DNA of 64,000 nucleotides, taken from the NCBI RefSeq assembly GCF_007860125.1, contig NZ_SJPW01000002.1:496001-560000 (forward strand), given 5' to 3'. Position numbers and translations under genes: made by a program. A model generated the notes under the pieces. That model was given only the letters and a program-made list of their open reading frames with translations, made no database searches and was not told where the DNA came from. Below, in pieces: positions 26,992-34,822 of the stretch. Within the stretch, counting starts at the first letter, position 1. Each line of letters starts with the position of its first letter. The DNA is from Rubripirellula tenax. GTDB taxonomy: Bacteria > Planctomycetota > Planctomycetia > Pirellulales > Pirellulaceae.

Positions 26992-28337
26992 GCCAGTTCG
27001 GACTCCAATGCGTCGATCGCTTCCATGATCAAAAAGGTCAATTCGCCGGCGCTGATCTTGTTCAGGACTTCGTCGCGGACGTCATCTCTTAGAAACACTC
27101 TTACGCGTTTGACGTGATTGTCGAATTGCTGACTCGCCAGCGCCGAAGCCACCGGCGAAACGTCACCCAATGTTCTTGTTGTGCCGTCACGTCCGATGAC
27201 GTCCATGTTGATATCGACTTCTAGTTTTACGGGCGGCGCATCGACAAGAACGTCGACCGCGTGGACAACAACTCCGCTCTTGCTGGATAGACTCCCCGCC
27301 AATCGCTCCGCCAAGGCGACCAGCCACCAATAGGGTTTACGAGCCAATCGTCCGTGAACTTGGTCGCCATCAACGGCATTGAATTCGGCAGCCCGTTTGT
27401 AAAGACGTCGACGGGAACCGAACAGTCCTTCGGCAAGCGGTTCGGCGACGCTGCCTTCGGCCGATCGGCGTAGGTTGGCGATCCACTCGGCTTCCTTCAT
27501 CCCCAGCGTCGATTCCAGATCGAGCCGATGCTGCAACAGGAATACGCACCGCTGTAGCATCGCCGTCGCGGCGCGGACGGTGTGATGCCAATAGACTTCG
27601 CTGAACATGATGTAGCGAGAGAACACCATCATCTCAGCGGCCGTTCGACCTTTGTCGCCAACCGCCAACGCGCCCGTTTGCGGGTGAATGCAAAGCGATG
27701 CGATCAATCGACCGGCGTCAAAGTTTCGGCCATAGGGAACGCCGGCATGCAGGCTGTCGCGTTGCAGATAGTCCAGTTTGTCGACATCGATCGGGCCGCT
27801 CAAGCAAGATGCCAAAAACCGGTGCCCCGACGTGTGATCGCTTGGTCGCACCGACCCCGGGCAAAGAAGCGAAAGCACGTCGGCGGCGTCACATGCCCAA
27901 TCGTCACGGATGCAGTTTGCAAGTTCGGATCGTTCGATCCATCCGCCGATGCGGGTTTCGTGTTCACCGAGTTCCGCGATTCGCATGTCTTCGATCGGGT
28001 GGCAAAACGGCCAGTGGCCGACGTCGTGCAACAACGCCGCCAAAACGAACGCGTCGGCCAATCGGTCATCGACCATCGATTCGAACCCGGCATCGCCAGC
28101 GAATCTTGCCAGCACGCCGACGGCGTTGCCGTAGACCCCAAGGGTGTGCTCGAATCGCGAGTGCGTCGCGCCGGGGTAAACAAGACTGACCATCCCTAAC
28201 TGGGTGATCGATGCCAGGCGACGGATCGGTGAAGTATCCAGCACGCGCCGAACGCGATCGGACATCGGGACGTCCTGTGCTGGTGGGATCCGAACTAACG
28301 AGCCGGTTTGGTAAAGCGATTGAATTTCGGGCAGCAT
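26988..28337 (-). CDS. HD-domain phosphohydrolase (dGTPase/SAMHD1-like)
   Basis: The protein has 449 residues. HSRFEHTLG (59-67) and LLHDVGHWPFCH (103-114; HD pair at 104-105) form the metal-binding signature of HD hydrolases of the SAMHD1/dGTPase/YwfO type. DVDKLDYLQRDSLHAG, with a conserved Asp, is also typical of that subgroup. These enzymes cleave phosphate from nucleotides, so a deoxynucleotide or another nucleoside phosphate is the likely substrate, not established here. It is the first gene of the leftward run that reads into nagB. Confidence 0.85.
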   Translation of the reverse strand: MLPEIQSLYQTGSLVRIPPAQDVPMSDRVRRVLDTSPIRRLASITQLGMVSLVYPGATHSRFEHTLGVYGNAVGVLARFAGDAGFESMVDDRLADAFVLAALLHDVGHWPFCHPIEDMRIAELGEHETRIGGWIERSELANCIRDDWACDAADVLSLLCPGSVRPSDHTSGHRFLASCLSGPIDVDKLDYLQRDSLHAGVPYGRNFDAGRLIASLCIHPQTGALAVGDKGRTAAEMMVFSRYIMFSEVYWHHTVRAATAMLQRCVFLLQHRLDLESTLGMKEAEWIANLRRSAEGSVAEPLAEGLFGSRRRLYKRAAEFNAVDGDQVHGRLARKPYWWLVALAERLAGSLSSKSGVVVHAVDVLVDAPPVKLEVDINMDVIGRDGTTRTLGDVSPVASALASQQFDNHVKRVRVFLRDDVRDEVLNKISAGELTFLIMEAIDALESELA

Positions 28338-28394
28338 GAGGCGACGTTTTGATCGAATGAACTGATCGAGAAAGCGAGACTCGAAACGCTTCGG

Positions 28395-29090
28395 CTAGGG
28401 AAGCGGTGTGCCGGTCGCAAGCACAGCGCCGCTAAGCAGCGCCAACAGCAAAGTCGCGATCAGGTACAGCCCCGCATGGGCCAGCCCGCTGGTGAATTCA
28501 AGTTCAAAGCAACCGACCGACATCATCGCGCCCACAGCCAACATGACCGAGAAGATGATCCCAAACCACATGAACGACATCTGTGACGGCGATTCGTAAT
28601 CGGCGACATAGGCCGGCACGAACGCGTACAGCAACCACAGCGAAGCGAACAAGGCCGAGCAAATCAAAACTCGATTGCGAAGTTCATCGCTGACGTAGGG
28701 CGCCAACTCGGAATCTCGCACGAACGTGTATCCAGCCCAAACGAGCGGCGGTGCGACGGCCAACGCTCCGATCGCCAAAATCACTGTGGAAACGCCACCG
28801 GTGAATCGCAATCCGATCGCCACGCCGATCGCGGCCAGGACTGCGCCGCCGGTGATCATCAGCCCTTTGCGAGTGACATCGGTCTCGCTGCGTTTGAGGG
28901 GCTTTAAAACACTCTTGCCGCTACTGTCTTTGGGCGCCCCGTCGTCGGGCGCGTGGATGACGACCTGTTCGTCCAGTTCGGGGACCCGAATTTGGTTTTT
29001 ACAGCTCGGGCAGGGGCCGGTTTTGCCCGCGAATTTTTCGCTGACTTGAAACCGTTTCAAACACTTCGGACAGGTGACTTGGATCTGCAT
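28395..29090 (-). CDS. Zinc-ribbon membrane protein (MJ0042-type)
   Basis: The 231-residue protein opens with a two-CxxC zinc ribbon (CPKC at about 8-11 and CPSC at about 27-30, with KCLKRFQVSEKF between), which matches MJ0042-type zinc fingers common in planctomycetes. After a charged linker it has about five hydrophobic spans (about 78-95, 98-116, 138-158, 175-190 and 205-225). Function unknown. The cytoplasmic ribbon may bind a protein or nucleic-acid partner beside the membrane (inference). It is the last gene leftward of the inverted-repeat element and is divergent from trmL. Confidence 0.75.
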   Translation of the reverse strand: MQIQVTCPKCLKRFQVSEKFAGKTGPCPSCKNQIRVPELDEQVVIHAPDDGAPKDSSGKSVLKPLKRSETDVTRKGLMITGGAVLAAIGVAIGLRFTGGVSTVILAIGALAVAPPLVWAGYTFVRDSELAPYVSDELRNRVLICSALFASLWLLYAFVPAYVADYESPSQMSFMWFGIIFSVMLAVGAMMSVGCFELEFTSGLAHAGLYLIATLLLALLSGAVLATGTPLP

Positions 29091-29104
29091 GGATGAATAG
29101 ATTT

Positions 29105-29243
29105 CAGGCGTCAGGTTTCAGGCGTCAGGTTTCGGCTGTGCTCGTGATAATAACAGACATTGGATTTGGTATTGTAGGGACGAGCCGCCGTCCGACTCCG
29201 AGCAGCCAAACCCGATTTCCTGACGCCTGTCACCTGAAACCTG
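29105..29243. repeat. Short element bounded by inverted repeats, filling the whole intergenic gap
   Basis: CAGGCGTCAGG occurs twice on the left (29105-29115 and 29119-29129) and once inverted on the right (29219-29229). CAGGTTTCAGG on the left (29112-29122) is inverted at 29233-29243. The centre is AT-richer than its surroundings. There is no coding potential. The arrangement looks like a miniature inverted-repeat element or a large transcription-attenuating dyad. Confidence 0.7.
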
Positions 29244-29253
29244 GCTCCCCCCC

Positions 29254-29727
29254 ATGCCCACCGCTCACGTCGTCTTGTACCAGCCCGAAATCCCGCAAAA
29301 CACCGGCAACATTGGGCGCACTTGCGTCGCCGTGGACGCAAAGCTGTGGATTGTCCGACCGGCCGCGTTCCAGATCGACGACACGAAACTGCGTCGTGCG
29401 GGATTGGACTACTGGCAACATCTCGAACTCGGCGACGCCGCAAACTGGGACGACTTGGTCAGCCAACTGGCTCCGCGAAGGTTCTTTTTTCTTTCGCGAT
29501 TCGCCAAGCGGACGATTTGGGACGCCGAATTTCAACCCGACGACGTGTTCGTATTCGGTCGCGAAACGTCGGGGCTGCCGGACACGATCCTCGACCCGGA
29601 TGACCCCCGGTCGCTGTCACTGCCGACGTCGTCGCACGTTCGCAGCTTGAATTTGGCGACGACGGCGGGCATCGTGCTGTATGAACATCAACGCCAAATT
29701 CGCCAACAACAAGCCGAGCGATCATGA
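29254..29727 (+). CDS. trmL: tRNA (cytidine/uridine-34 2'-O)-methyltransferase
   Basis: This SPOUT-fold enzyme adds a methyl group to the ribose at the wobble position of certain tRNAs. It has 157 residues, the usual TrmL length. VLYQPEIPQNTGNIGRT at the N-terminus, VFGRETSGLPDTIL in the middle and RSLNLATTAGIVLYE at the end (knot region) are the family's motifs. The ATG is 10 bases beyond the inverted-repeat element, so its promoter must lie inside or upstream of that element. It overlaps the next small gene by 4 bp. Confidence 0.95.
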   Translation: MPTAHVVLYQPEIPQNTGNIGRTCVAVDAKLWIVRPAAFQIDDTKLRRAGLDYWQHLELGDAANWDDLVSQLAPRRFFFLSRFAKRTIWDAEFQPDDVFVFGRETSGLPDTILDPDDPRSLSLPTSSHVRSLNLATTAGIVLYEHQRQIRQQQAERS

Positions 29728-30107
29728 GCCATCCAACGCGATTGTCCCGGCGACCGCCACAGATCAGCATTGGGTTCATGATGTTGATGATGGTTGTTTT
29801 CGCGCTGATGTCGGCGGGGCTCCTTTACGCCGCTCGCGTTCCCGCAGTGCAGGAAGAGCTGAGCATGCTGGTGAGCGGTAAGGCGGCCTCATTGGGCGCC
29901 GACGGCGGTCGGGCGCCGCATATCCTATTCATCATGTTCACGTTCACGTCACCGCTGTTGCTGGCCCTCGTTTTGTCCAGCTGCATGGGTATGTTGCGTT
30001 GGTTCAACGGGCGTCGGCCCCAACCGGCGGTTGTTCTCAGCGGTGAGCTCCGCGGCGAATTCAGCACGGAATCCAACGATGGGTCAGCGGATCCGCCGGT
30101 GGGGTGA
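29724..30107 (+). CDS. Small two-span membrane protein, unknown
   Basis: It has 127 residues, with spans at about 12-32 and 73-92 and a short acidic C-terminal tail. Its ATG overlaps the trmL TGA (ATGA), which strongly supports it as a real co-translated gene. I see no named family motif. Confidence 0.7.
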   Translation: MSHPTRLSRRPPQISIGFMMLMMVVFALMSAGLLYAARVPAVQEELSMLVSGKAASLGADGGRAPHILFIMFTFTSPLLLALVLSSCMGMLRWFNGRRPQPAVVLSGELRGEFSTESNDGSADPPVG

Positions 30108-30221
30108 TGAAAGGGAATGGCTTTTTACCGCGTTTTTTGTTCGGACTTTGCAACAAAGATCGCTACGTTGTCTGTGCTTCCTAACGGACGCATGAATTTG
30201 TTTTTTTTCTCGGCGGTAAAA

Positions 30222-30809
30222 ATGATGATACAGCTTAGTCCTCCGGGCCACTGGCTTGGCCTCACTTTCTTGCTCCTGTGCGCCGCTGGCTGTTCGAAAG
30301 CCGAGATGAAGCAGGCGATTGAAGACGCCAAGACGAAGACGCAAGAGATCGCTCAGTCGACCGTCGAAGCCGTCGAAGAGCATTTGCCACCCTCGGGCGA
30401 GATCACCCTGCGTGGTGCAACGCCGATCGATCCGACCAGCACGGCAACACTTGAACTGTTGCCGATCGGGGATGGACGCCCCGGCTTCGTCCAGATCGCT
30501 AGCTATGATCCCACCGATTCGTCGAAAGCCTATCCAGCGATTCTGTTGCATGGTGCGACGACGGCTTCGAGCGTTTCGTCTTTGGCGGGAACGACGGTGG
30601 CGTGCGATGTCTACCTTCAAGTTTCGTCAACGACACCGATCGCGATGACAGCGCCGGGCAAGTTGGCAAATGTGTCGTTCACGGCGCTGGACCCGACCGA
30701 TCAAACCATCAAGGCCAACATCGAAGCGATCGAACTTGTGGGCTCGGATGGGAAGCCGGTTTCCATTTCGGGCGGTGAGCTGGTCGCGGTTGCAAAGGGA
30801 GGTCAGTAG
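30222..30809 (+). CDS. Putative lipoprotein, unknown function
   Basis: From the ATG at 30222 it has 195 residues. The hydrophobic segment GLTFLLLCAAGC ends in Cys24 with a lipobox-like AAGC, so lipid attachment is likely. An open frame continues upstream to 30117 and an ATG occurs at 30192, but the later ATG places the signal peptide correctly. The mature part begins with a helical, lysine-rich segment (KAEMKQAIEDAKTKTQEIA), followed by a beta-rich domain. I recognise no family. It is 3 bases upstream of the secreted 600-residue protein gene, so the two are probably co-expressed, possibly as envelope partners. Confidence 0.7.
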   Translation: MMIQLSPPGHWLGLTFLLLCAAGCSKAEMKQAIEDAKTKTQEIAQSTVEAVEEHLPPSGEITLRGATPIDPTSTATLELLPIGDGRPGFVQIASYDPTDSSKAYPAILLHGATTASSVSSLAGTTVACDVYLQVSSTTPIAMTAPGKLANVSFTALDPTDQTIKANIEAIELVGSDGKPVSISGGELVAVAKGGQ

Positions 30810-30812
30810 ATC

Positions 30813-32615
30813 ATGGTCAATCGAATGAAGTTTGTGGCAATCAGTGCGTTGGTCGGGTTCATCATGGCGATGCCCTGCCACGCCAACCCCAGTGACGACA
30901 AGCTAGAGGCTGGTCTGGACGCCCACGGCACCATCAGCGGCGCCAAGGAATTGGTGGCCAAGTGCTATAAGAATCTGCAACGCATCGAAGCCGACTTGGT
31001 AAAAATGCATGCACCGCCCAACGATCCGACGAAGTTGTCAGGCTCAGCGATCAGCGCCGCTGCGGGTGATATTTGGCAATTGACTCGCGACGCCCAAACG
31101 TTGCAATTGATGGGTGAACCGGCGGGCTATGAAATTGCGAATACGACGCAGATGCTGTTGCAACCGATGGCCAACAAGGCGCTTGCGTTTCGAGGCACAC
31201 CCGCGGGCCAGAAACTGCGACAGAAGCTGGGGTCGAAGCTGACGCGAGGCCTTCCTAAGCTCGATAGTTTTGTTGGAAAAGCGAAAGCTGCCCTCGAGGC
31301 GGGGAAAGTGGAGGTCGTTGTCCAGCAAATGGAATCGAAAGGATATGAACTGTCCGCCGACTTGATTCACTTCACGCCGGAAGAGCGAGACCGGCTGGAT
31401 TCCGATTTTTTCCCAGTTATCGGAAGTGCAACCGGTCAGTACGCACCCATATTGCGAAAGAAATATGCAGCGGCCGCCGCGGAAGTTGCCGCTGCACGAT
31501 CCGTGCCCGCGACTGAGTTCGCCGACCAAGCGGATCGCGTCGTAGGTGAAATCGTCAAAGGCGAATCTGCGACGCTTGGCGAAGGAGTATCGGGTGGCCC
31601 CGTCGAAGCATTCGATTATCTTGCCGCCCAGTGGCAATCCGCATCGACGGGTTTGATCCAGGCCGCGACGATCGAGTTTGCCTTTAAGATCGGAGACGGG
31701 GCGGAACGAAATGCCCAAGCCACCGAGCTAAAGACCAAGGCGACCGCCTCGCTCGTCGCCCTCGTCGAGGCTTCCGCGGCATCGACTTCGGCGACCAAGG
31801 TAAGAGATTTGCATCGACAACTGATCGATCGCATCGGCGTGTTACAGCGCCGGATGGGCTACACGGGAAAGGATTTTGGCAAGTCCTTTGAACCGGCGCT
31901 TGCGAAATTGGCGGCCAAAGATCCGGGGTTCACGGAACAGATTGAGGCCTACCGCCGAGCGACGGCTGAACCCTTGGCTTGGCGAAAACGTTTCGCCAGC
32001 GAACAGACGCGTCGAGCGAGCGAGAAAGTTCCCGCGTCCACTGCACTGCTAGTGGAAAAGTCGATCGTCGAATCTTCGATCCGGCCTGAGTTTTTATCTC
32101 GCCTGGGGGCACCGATTCCCGTTGCGCCTGACCGCATCAGCGCCCCAAGTCACTGGGTCGTTCACGAGGCCGCGACAAGACTATTGGGCAAACAGGTCCA
32201 CGAGAAGACGTTGCTTCGTCTTTCGCCAACCAGCAAAGTCGGCATGGTGCCGTTGGACGGACTTCACTATGCGGCCGTCGCGACACCTGATGTTGGCGGA
32301 TCGGCTGCGGAAGATCTGAATCGATCGCTTGGCATCACGGCAACGCATGGACCATTGACGATGGACGCCGCATACGCCAGTTCAATGGCGTCGGTCGGCG
32401 ATTTCGAAACCGTGATCGGCGTGGTGAAGGGTGTCACAATGGAAGCGAGAATCACGCGATTGATTACGCTGCCTAGCGTCGCTTACATGATGGTGCCGCT
32501 GGGAACGCTGCCCGACCTAGAAGAACATGGGGCGACGATGCAGTCGCTCGTTTGGCGACTGGACCTTCAGCCTCAATGGGCCGACGCGGGATACTTCACT
32601 GCCAATGTGCAGTGA
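30813..32615 (+). CDS. Secreted 600-residue protein, unknown
   Basis: A signal peptide (about residues 1-24, ending near CHA-NPS) is followed by a largely helical chain of 575 residues. The beta-rich C-terminal part includes SKVGMVPLDGLHYAAVATP and the motif VAYMMVPLGTLPDL. There is no recognised domain. A GGGAGG ribosome-binding site precedes the ATG. The stop codon lies in the first copy of a 13-bp tandem repeat. It follows the lipoprotein gene directly and faces the coiled-coil gene. Confidence 0.75.
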   Translation: MVNRMKFVAISALVGFIMAMPCHANPSDDKLEAGLDAHGTISGAKELVAKCYKNLQRIEADLVKMHAPPNDPTKLSGSAISAAAGDIWQLTRDAQTLQLMGEPAGYEIANTTQMLLQPMANKALAFRGTPAGQKLRQKLGSKLTRGLPKLDSFVGKAKAALEAGKVEVVVQQMESKGYELSADLIHFTPEERDRLDSDFFPVIGSATGQYAPILRKKYAAAAAEVAAARSVPATEFADQADRVVGEIVKGESATLGEGVSGGPVEAFDYLAAQWQSASTGLIQAATIEFAFKIGDGAERNAQATELKTKATASLVALVEASAASTSATKVRDLHRQLIDRIGVLQRRMGYTGKDFGKSFEPALAKLAAKDPGFTEQIEAYRRATAEPLAWRKRFASEQTRRASEKVPASTALLVEKSIVESSIRPEFLSRLGAPIPVAPDRISAPSHWVVHEAATRLLGKQVHEKTLLRLSPTSKVGMVPLDGLHYAAVATPDVGGSAAEDLNRSLGITATHGPLTMDAAYASSMASVGDFETVIGVVKGVTMEARITRLITLPSVAYMMVPLGTLPDLEEHGATMQSLVWRLDLQPQWADAGYFTANVQ

Positions 32616-32671
32616 AAAGGTGCAGTGAAAAGGTGCAGTGACAGGGTGCACCGCCTAGGTGCAGTGAACGG
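32607..32671. repeat. 13-bp tandem repeat (five copies) across the end of the secreted-protein gene
   Basis: Units of 13 bp start at 32607, 32620, 32633, 32646 and 32659 with the consensus GTGCAGTGAAAAG. Copies 1 and 2 are identical, copies 3 and 5 each carry two changes, and copy 4 is degenerate. The first copy holds the TGA stop of the secreted protein; the rest fill the 59-base convergent gap. Confidence 0.9.
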
Positions 32672-32674
32672 GAA

Positions 32675-34168
32675 TCACCATCGAATGCCGCCGCCCCAGG
32701 AGCTGTCCGAGCCACGACCGGAGCTGCTGCCACCCGATTGAATCCATGATCGGTCCTGAGTGTTGCGGCGGCGGCCGGCTCGGCGGGCGTGTTCTTGCAA
32801 AGCTCCACCGGCCGCGTGTGCCATCGCGTTGATCAACACCTGTGTCATCGGGTGCGTCGCGACGGCTGTGATCTGTTCCATTGCCGTCGGCCCCCATCGT
32901 TGGGCGCTGCGAATCTCGCTCCACAACATTTCGGCATTGCCGGACTGGATCGCACGGTTGACGTGCATCGGTACATCCAACGTACCGACAAACTGTGATC
33001 GCGCCGAATCGAATCCCGCCGACCGAAACTGTTGGATCAATCGTCCCATGTCTTCCAAGAAAGCCTGGATCTTCAACGTCTCGTTCTGATGCTGCTGGGC
33101 CGCTTCGTCGTATGATCCGACTTTGGCTTCCACGTTCATCAACTGGGCAACGATTTGATCGTCCGTCAAATCGATCGTCGATGTCGCTCGACGTTTAAGA
33201 TCACGCGAATCGATTTGCTGCAACATGTTGCGAAACAAGTCGATCGCCTCGCGGTAATACGTCCCACGCGGATCATCTGCTTCCGTCAACTGCGATTGAA
33301 CAAGATTCGTTTCGGCGATCAGCTTGTCGAGGATCCGAATCTGATCGTCTCGGCGTCGTTGCATTGCCGAGTTCGCTTCGATCTTGGCCGGCAAGCCCAA
33401 GCCAGCGGCGACGTGGTCGCGACGGCGTTCCAGTTCGTCCATCACCACGTCAAGCGATTGTCGATCATCGGCGATAATCTGGCGCATTTGCTCGGGTGTC
33501 TTCTTTAGAAAATCGTAGCCCTGCTTTGCCTTGTTGTAGTCGACCATTTTGCCGACCCAGCGATCCATGCGGCGAGTGAAGCCACGATGCTTGTATTCCG
33601 CCGTCCCAAACTTTCGGTCCTGAAGATACTTGAACAACGTACTGGCTTCGTACGCCGGCAGCTTTCTAGCCGAATCCTGTTCGATCTCGTGCAAGTTTGC
33701 TTCCGCCCGCTCTAGCGCCGCTTCCGCGACGGCCGCGCGATCGGCCAACTCGACGAACGGGCCATCTTGGCGAAGCTGCTGTTCGACTTGGTCTGCCAAC
33801 TGCTTTTGCGATTCGATCAGCTCGTCAAGGTCGTGATTGATCGTCAGCAACGTCGCATCCTCGGTCTGCCGCCGTGCATCCAACTTCGTAAGCTCGGTGT
33901 GGAGGTGGTCACACTGCTGTTGCTTGCGACGAAATACTTGGGACATCGCCGGCTGGACCTCGACCCACGTCGCCCGAATCGATTCCGGCGTCAGATCGGG
34001 CAGATAGAACTCGGCCAGCTTCACCAACGATTCGCTTCGGGTATCGTCCAATTGATCGCGCTGTTGTGTCGCTTCGGTGATGCGAGCGCGCACCGATTCG
34101 AGCAGTGCTTGGGTTTGCGAATAGGCATCCATCAATTGCTGATGAACAACGGGTCCAGAGATCGGCAT
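32675..34168 (-). CDS. Long coiled-coil protein with Gly/Ser-rich tail
   Basis: From the ATG at 34168 it has 497 residues. An upstream in-frame start at 34291 would add an Arg/Gly-rich extension that looks non-coding. About 400 residues are strongly charged and helical (for example QTQALLESVRARITEATQQ and the LDELIESQKQLADQVEQQL region), consistent with a long coiled coil. No signal peptide or span is visible. The last 20 residues are Gly/Ser-rich and end in a Trp (SSWGGGIRW), a type of tail seen on some membrane-associated or secreted proteins. It starts 41 bases after the DUF6384-like gene. Confidence 0.72.
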   Translation of the reverse strand: MPISGPVVHQQLMDAYSQTQALLESVRARITEATQQRDQLDDTRSESLVKLAEFYLPDLTPESIRATWVEVQPAMSQVFRRKQQQCDHLHTELTKLDARRQTEDATLLTINHDLDELIESQKQLADQVEQQLRQDGPFVELADRAAVAEAALERAEANLHEIEQDSARKLPAYEASTLFKYLQDRKFGTAEYKHRGFTRRMDRWVGKMVDYNKAKQGYDFLKKTPEQMRQIIADDRQSLDVVMDELERRRDHVAAGLGLPAKIEANSAMQRRRDDQIRILDKLIAETNLVQSQLTEADDPRGTYYREAIDLFRNMLQQIDSRDLKRRATSTIDLTDDQIVAQLMNVEAKVGSYDEAAQQHQNETLKIQAFLEDMGRLIQQFRSAGFDSARSQFVGTLDVPMHVNRAIQSGNAEMLWSEIRSAQRWGPTAMEQITAVATHPMTQVLINAMAHAAGGALQEHARRAGRRRNTQDRSWIQSGGSSSGRGSDSSWGGGIRW

Positions 34169-34209
34169 CGGGAGGTCTGACCTGACGAGAGAACGAAAGC
34201 GGAGGTGAC

Positions 34210-34629
34210 TTAAGCGAACAAGAACCAATACGCACCAACGACCGTTGCGGCCGCCGCCGCGCCCGCCATGATGCGGTTTCTCCAAACCCAACAGTGGGCC
34301 ATGAACCTGCTCATCCCCGGCGCCGGTTCCTGGAAGACATGCAACGTGTCCATGTACTGCCGAATCGCGGCATCGATCTCGGCTTCGGTGACGGTGTCGC
34401 CGGACAATCGCGCTGTCCGAAGCAGCTTTTCTCGTAGCGAAGCCCGCAGGTCATCGCGGCGGAACATCTCTTCGGCCGTTTCGCGACGATCCCGCATCTC
34501 ACGCGCCACATCCATTACCCGCAGCGTCTCCTGGAGCGACAGATTCTCCAGCGGCGAGGGCATTTCTTGGGAATTTAGCGATGACGACGCTGGGGCGGTG
34601 GCTTGCGCGTTGGCTGAGGCCGAAGGCAT
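34210..34629 (-). CDS. DUF6384-like tail-anchored protein
   Basis: From the ATG at 34629 it has 139 residues; a TTG at 34668 would add 13. The core LSLQETLRVMDVAREMRDR followed by a charged helical bundle (EEMFRRDDLRASLREKLLR) is what I recall for DUF6384 proteins, which are common in planctomycetes. It ends with one hydrophobic span (IMAGAAAAATVVGAYWFLFA), so it is probably anchored by its C-terminus with the bulk in the cytoplasm. It is upstream of the coiled-coil gene and divergent from the TelA-like gene, which suggests the three proteins work together (inference). Confidence 0.7.
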   Translation of the reverse strand: MPSASANAQATAPASSSLNSQEMPSPLENLSLQETLRVMDVAREMRDRRETAEEMFRRDDLRASLREKLLRTARLSGDTVTEAEIDAAIRQYMDTLHVFQEPAPGMSRFMAHCWVWRNRIMAGAAAAATVVGAYWFLFA

Positions 34630-34822
34630 TTCGCGGACGCTTCCAAAGGAAAAGTGGGGATCAAACAAACCGAACAGTCTGCCTATTCTATGAAAACGGC
34701 ACTCTGGCGGCAGGGTGGCACGATTGCAGCCGACTCGACCAAGCGCTAATCTTACGGGTGTACGATTGATACGCAGTTTTCACCCGAAAACGCACGCCTC
34801 TTTCTCGGAGACTTCCCCGGCC

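Noticed and set aside
32607-32671. CRISPR-like array
   Set aside because: The units are only 13 bp, directly adjoining with no spacers, and no cas gene is near.
34724-34752. Promoter TTGCAG-N17-TAATCT before the TelA-like gene
   Set aside because: Only four and three consensus matches; too weak to list as a feature.
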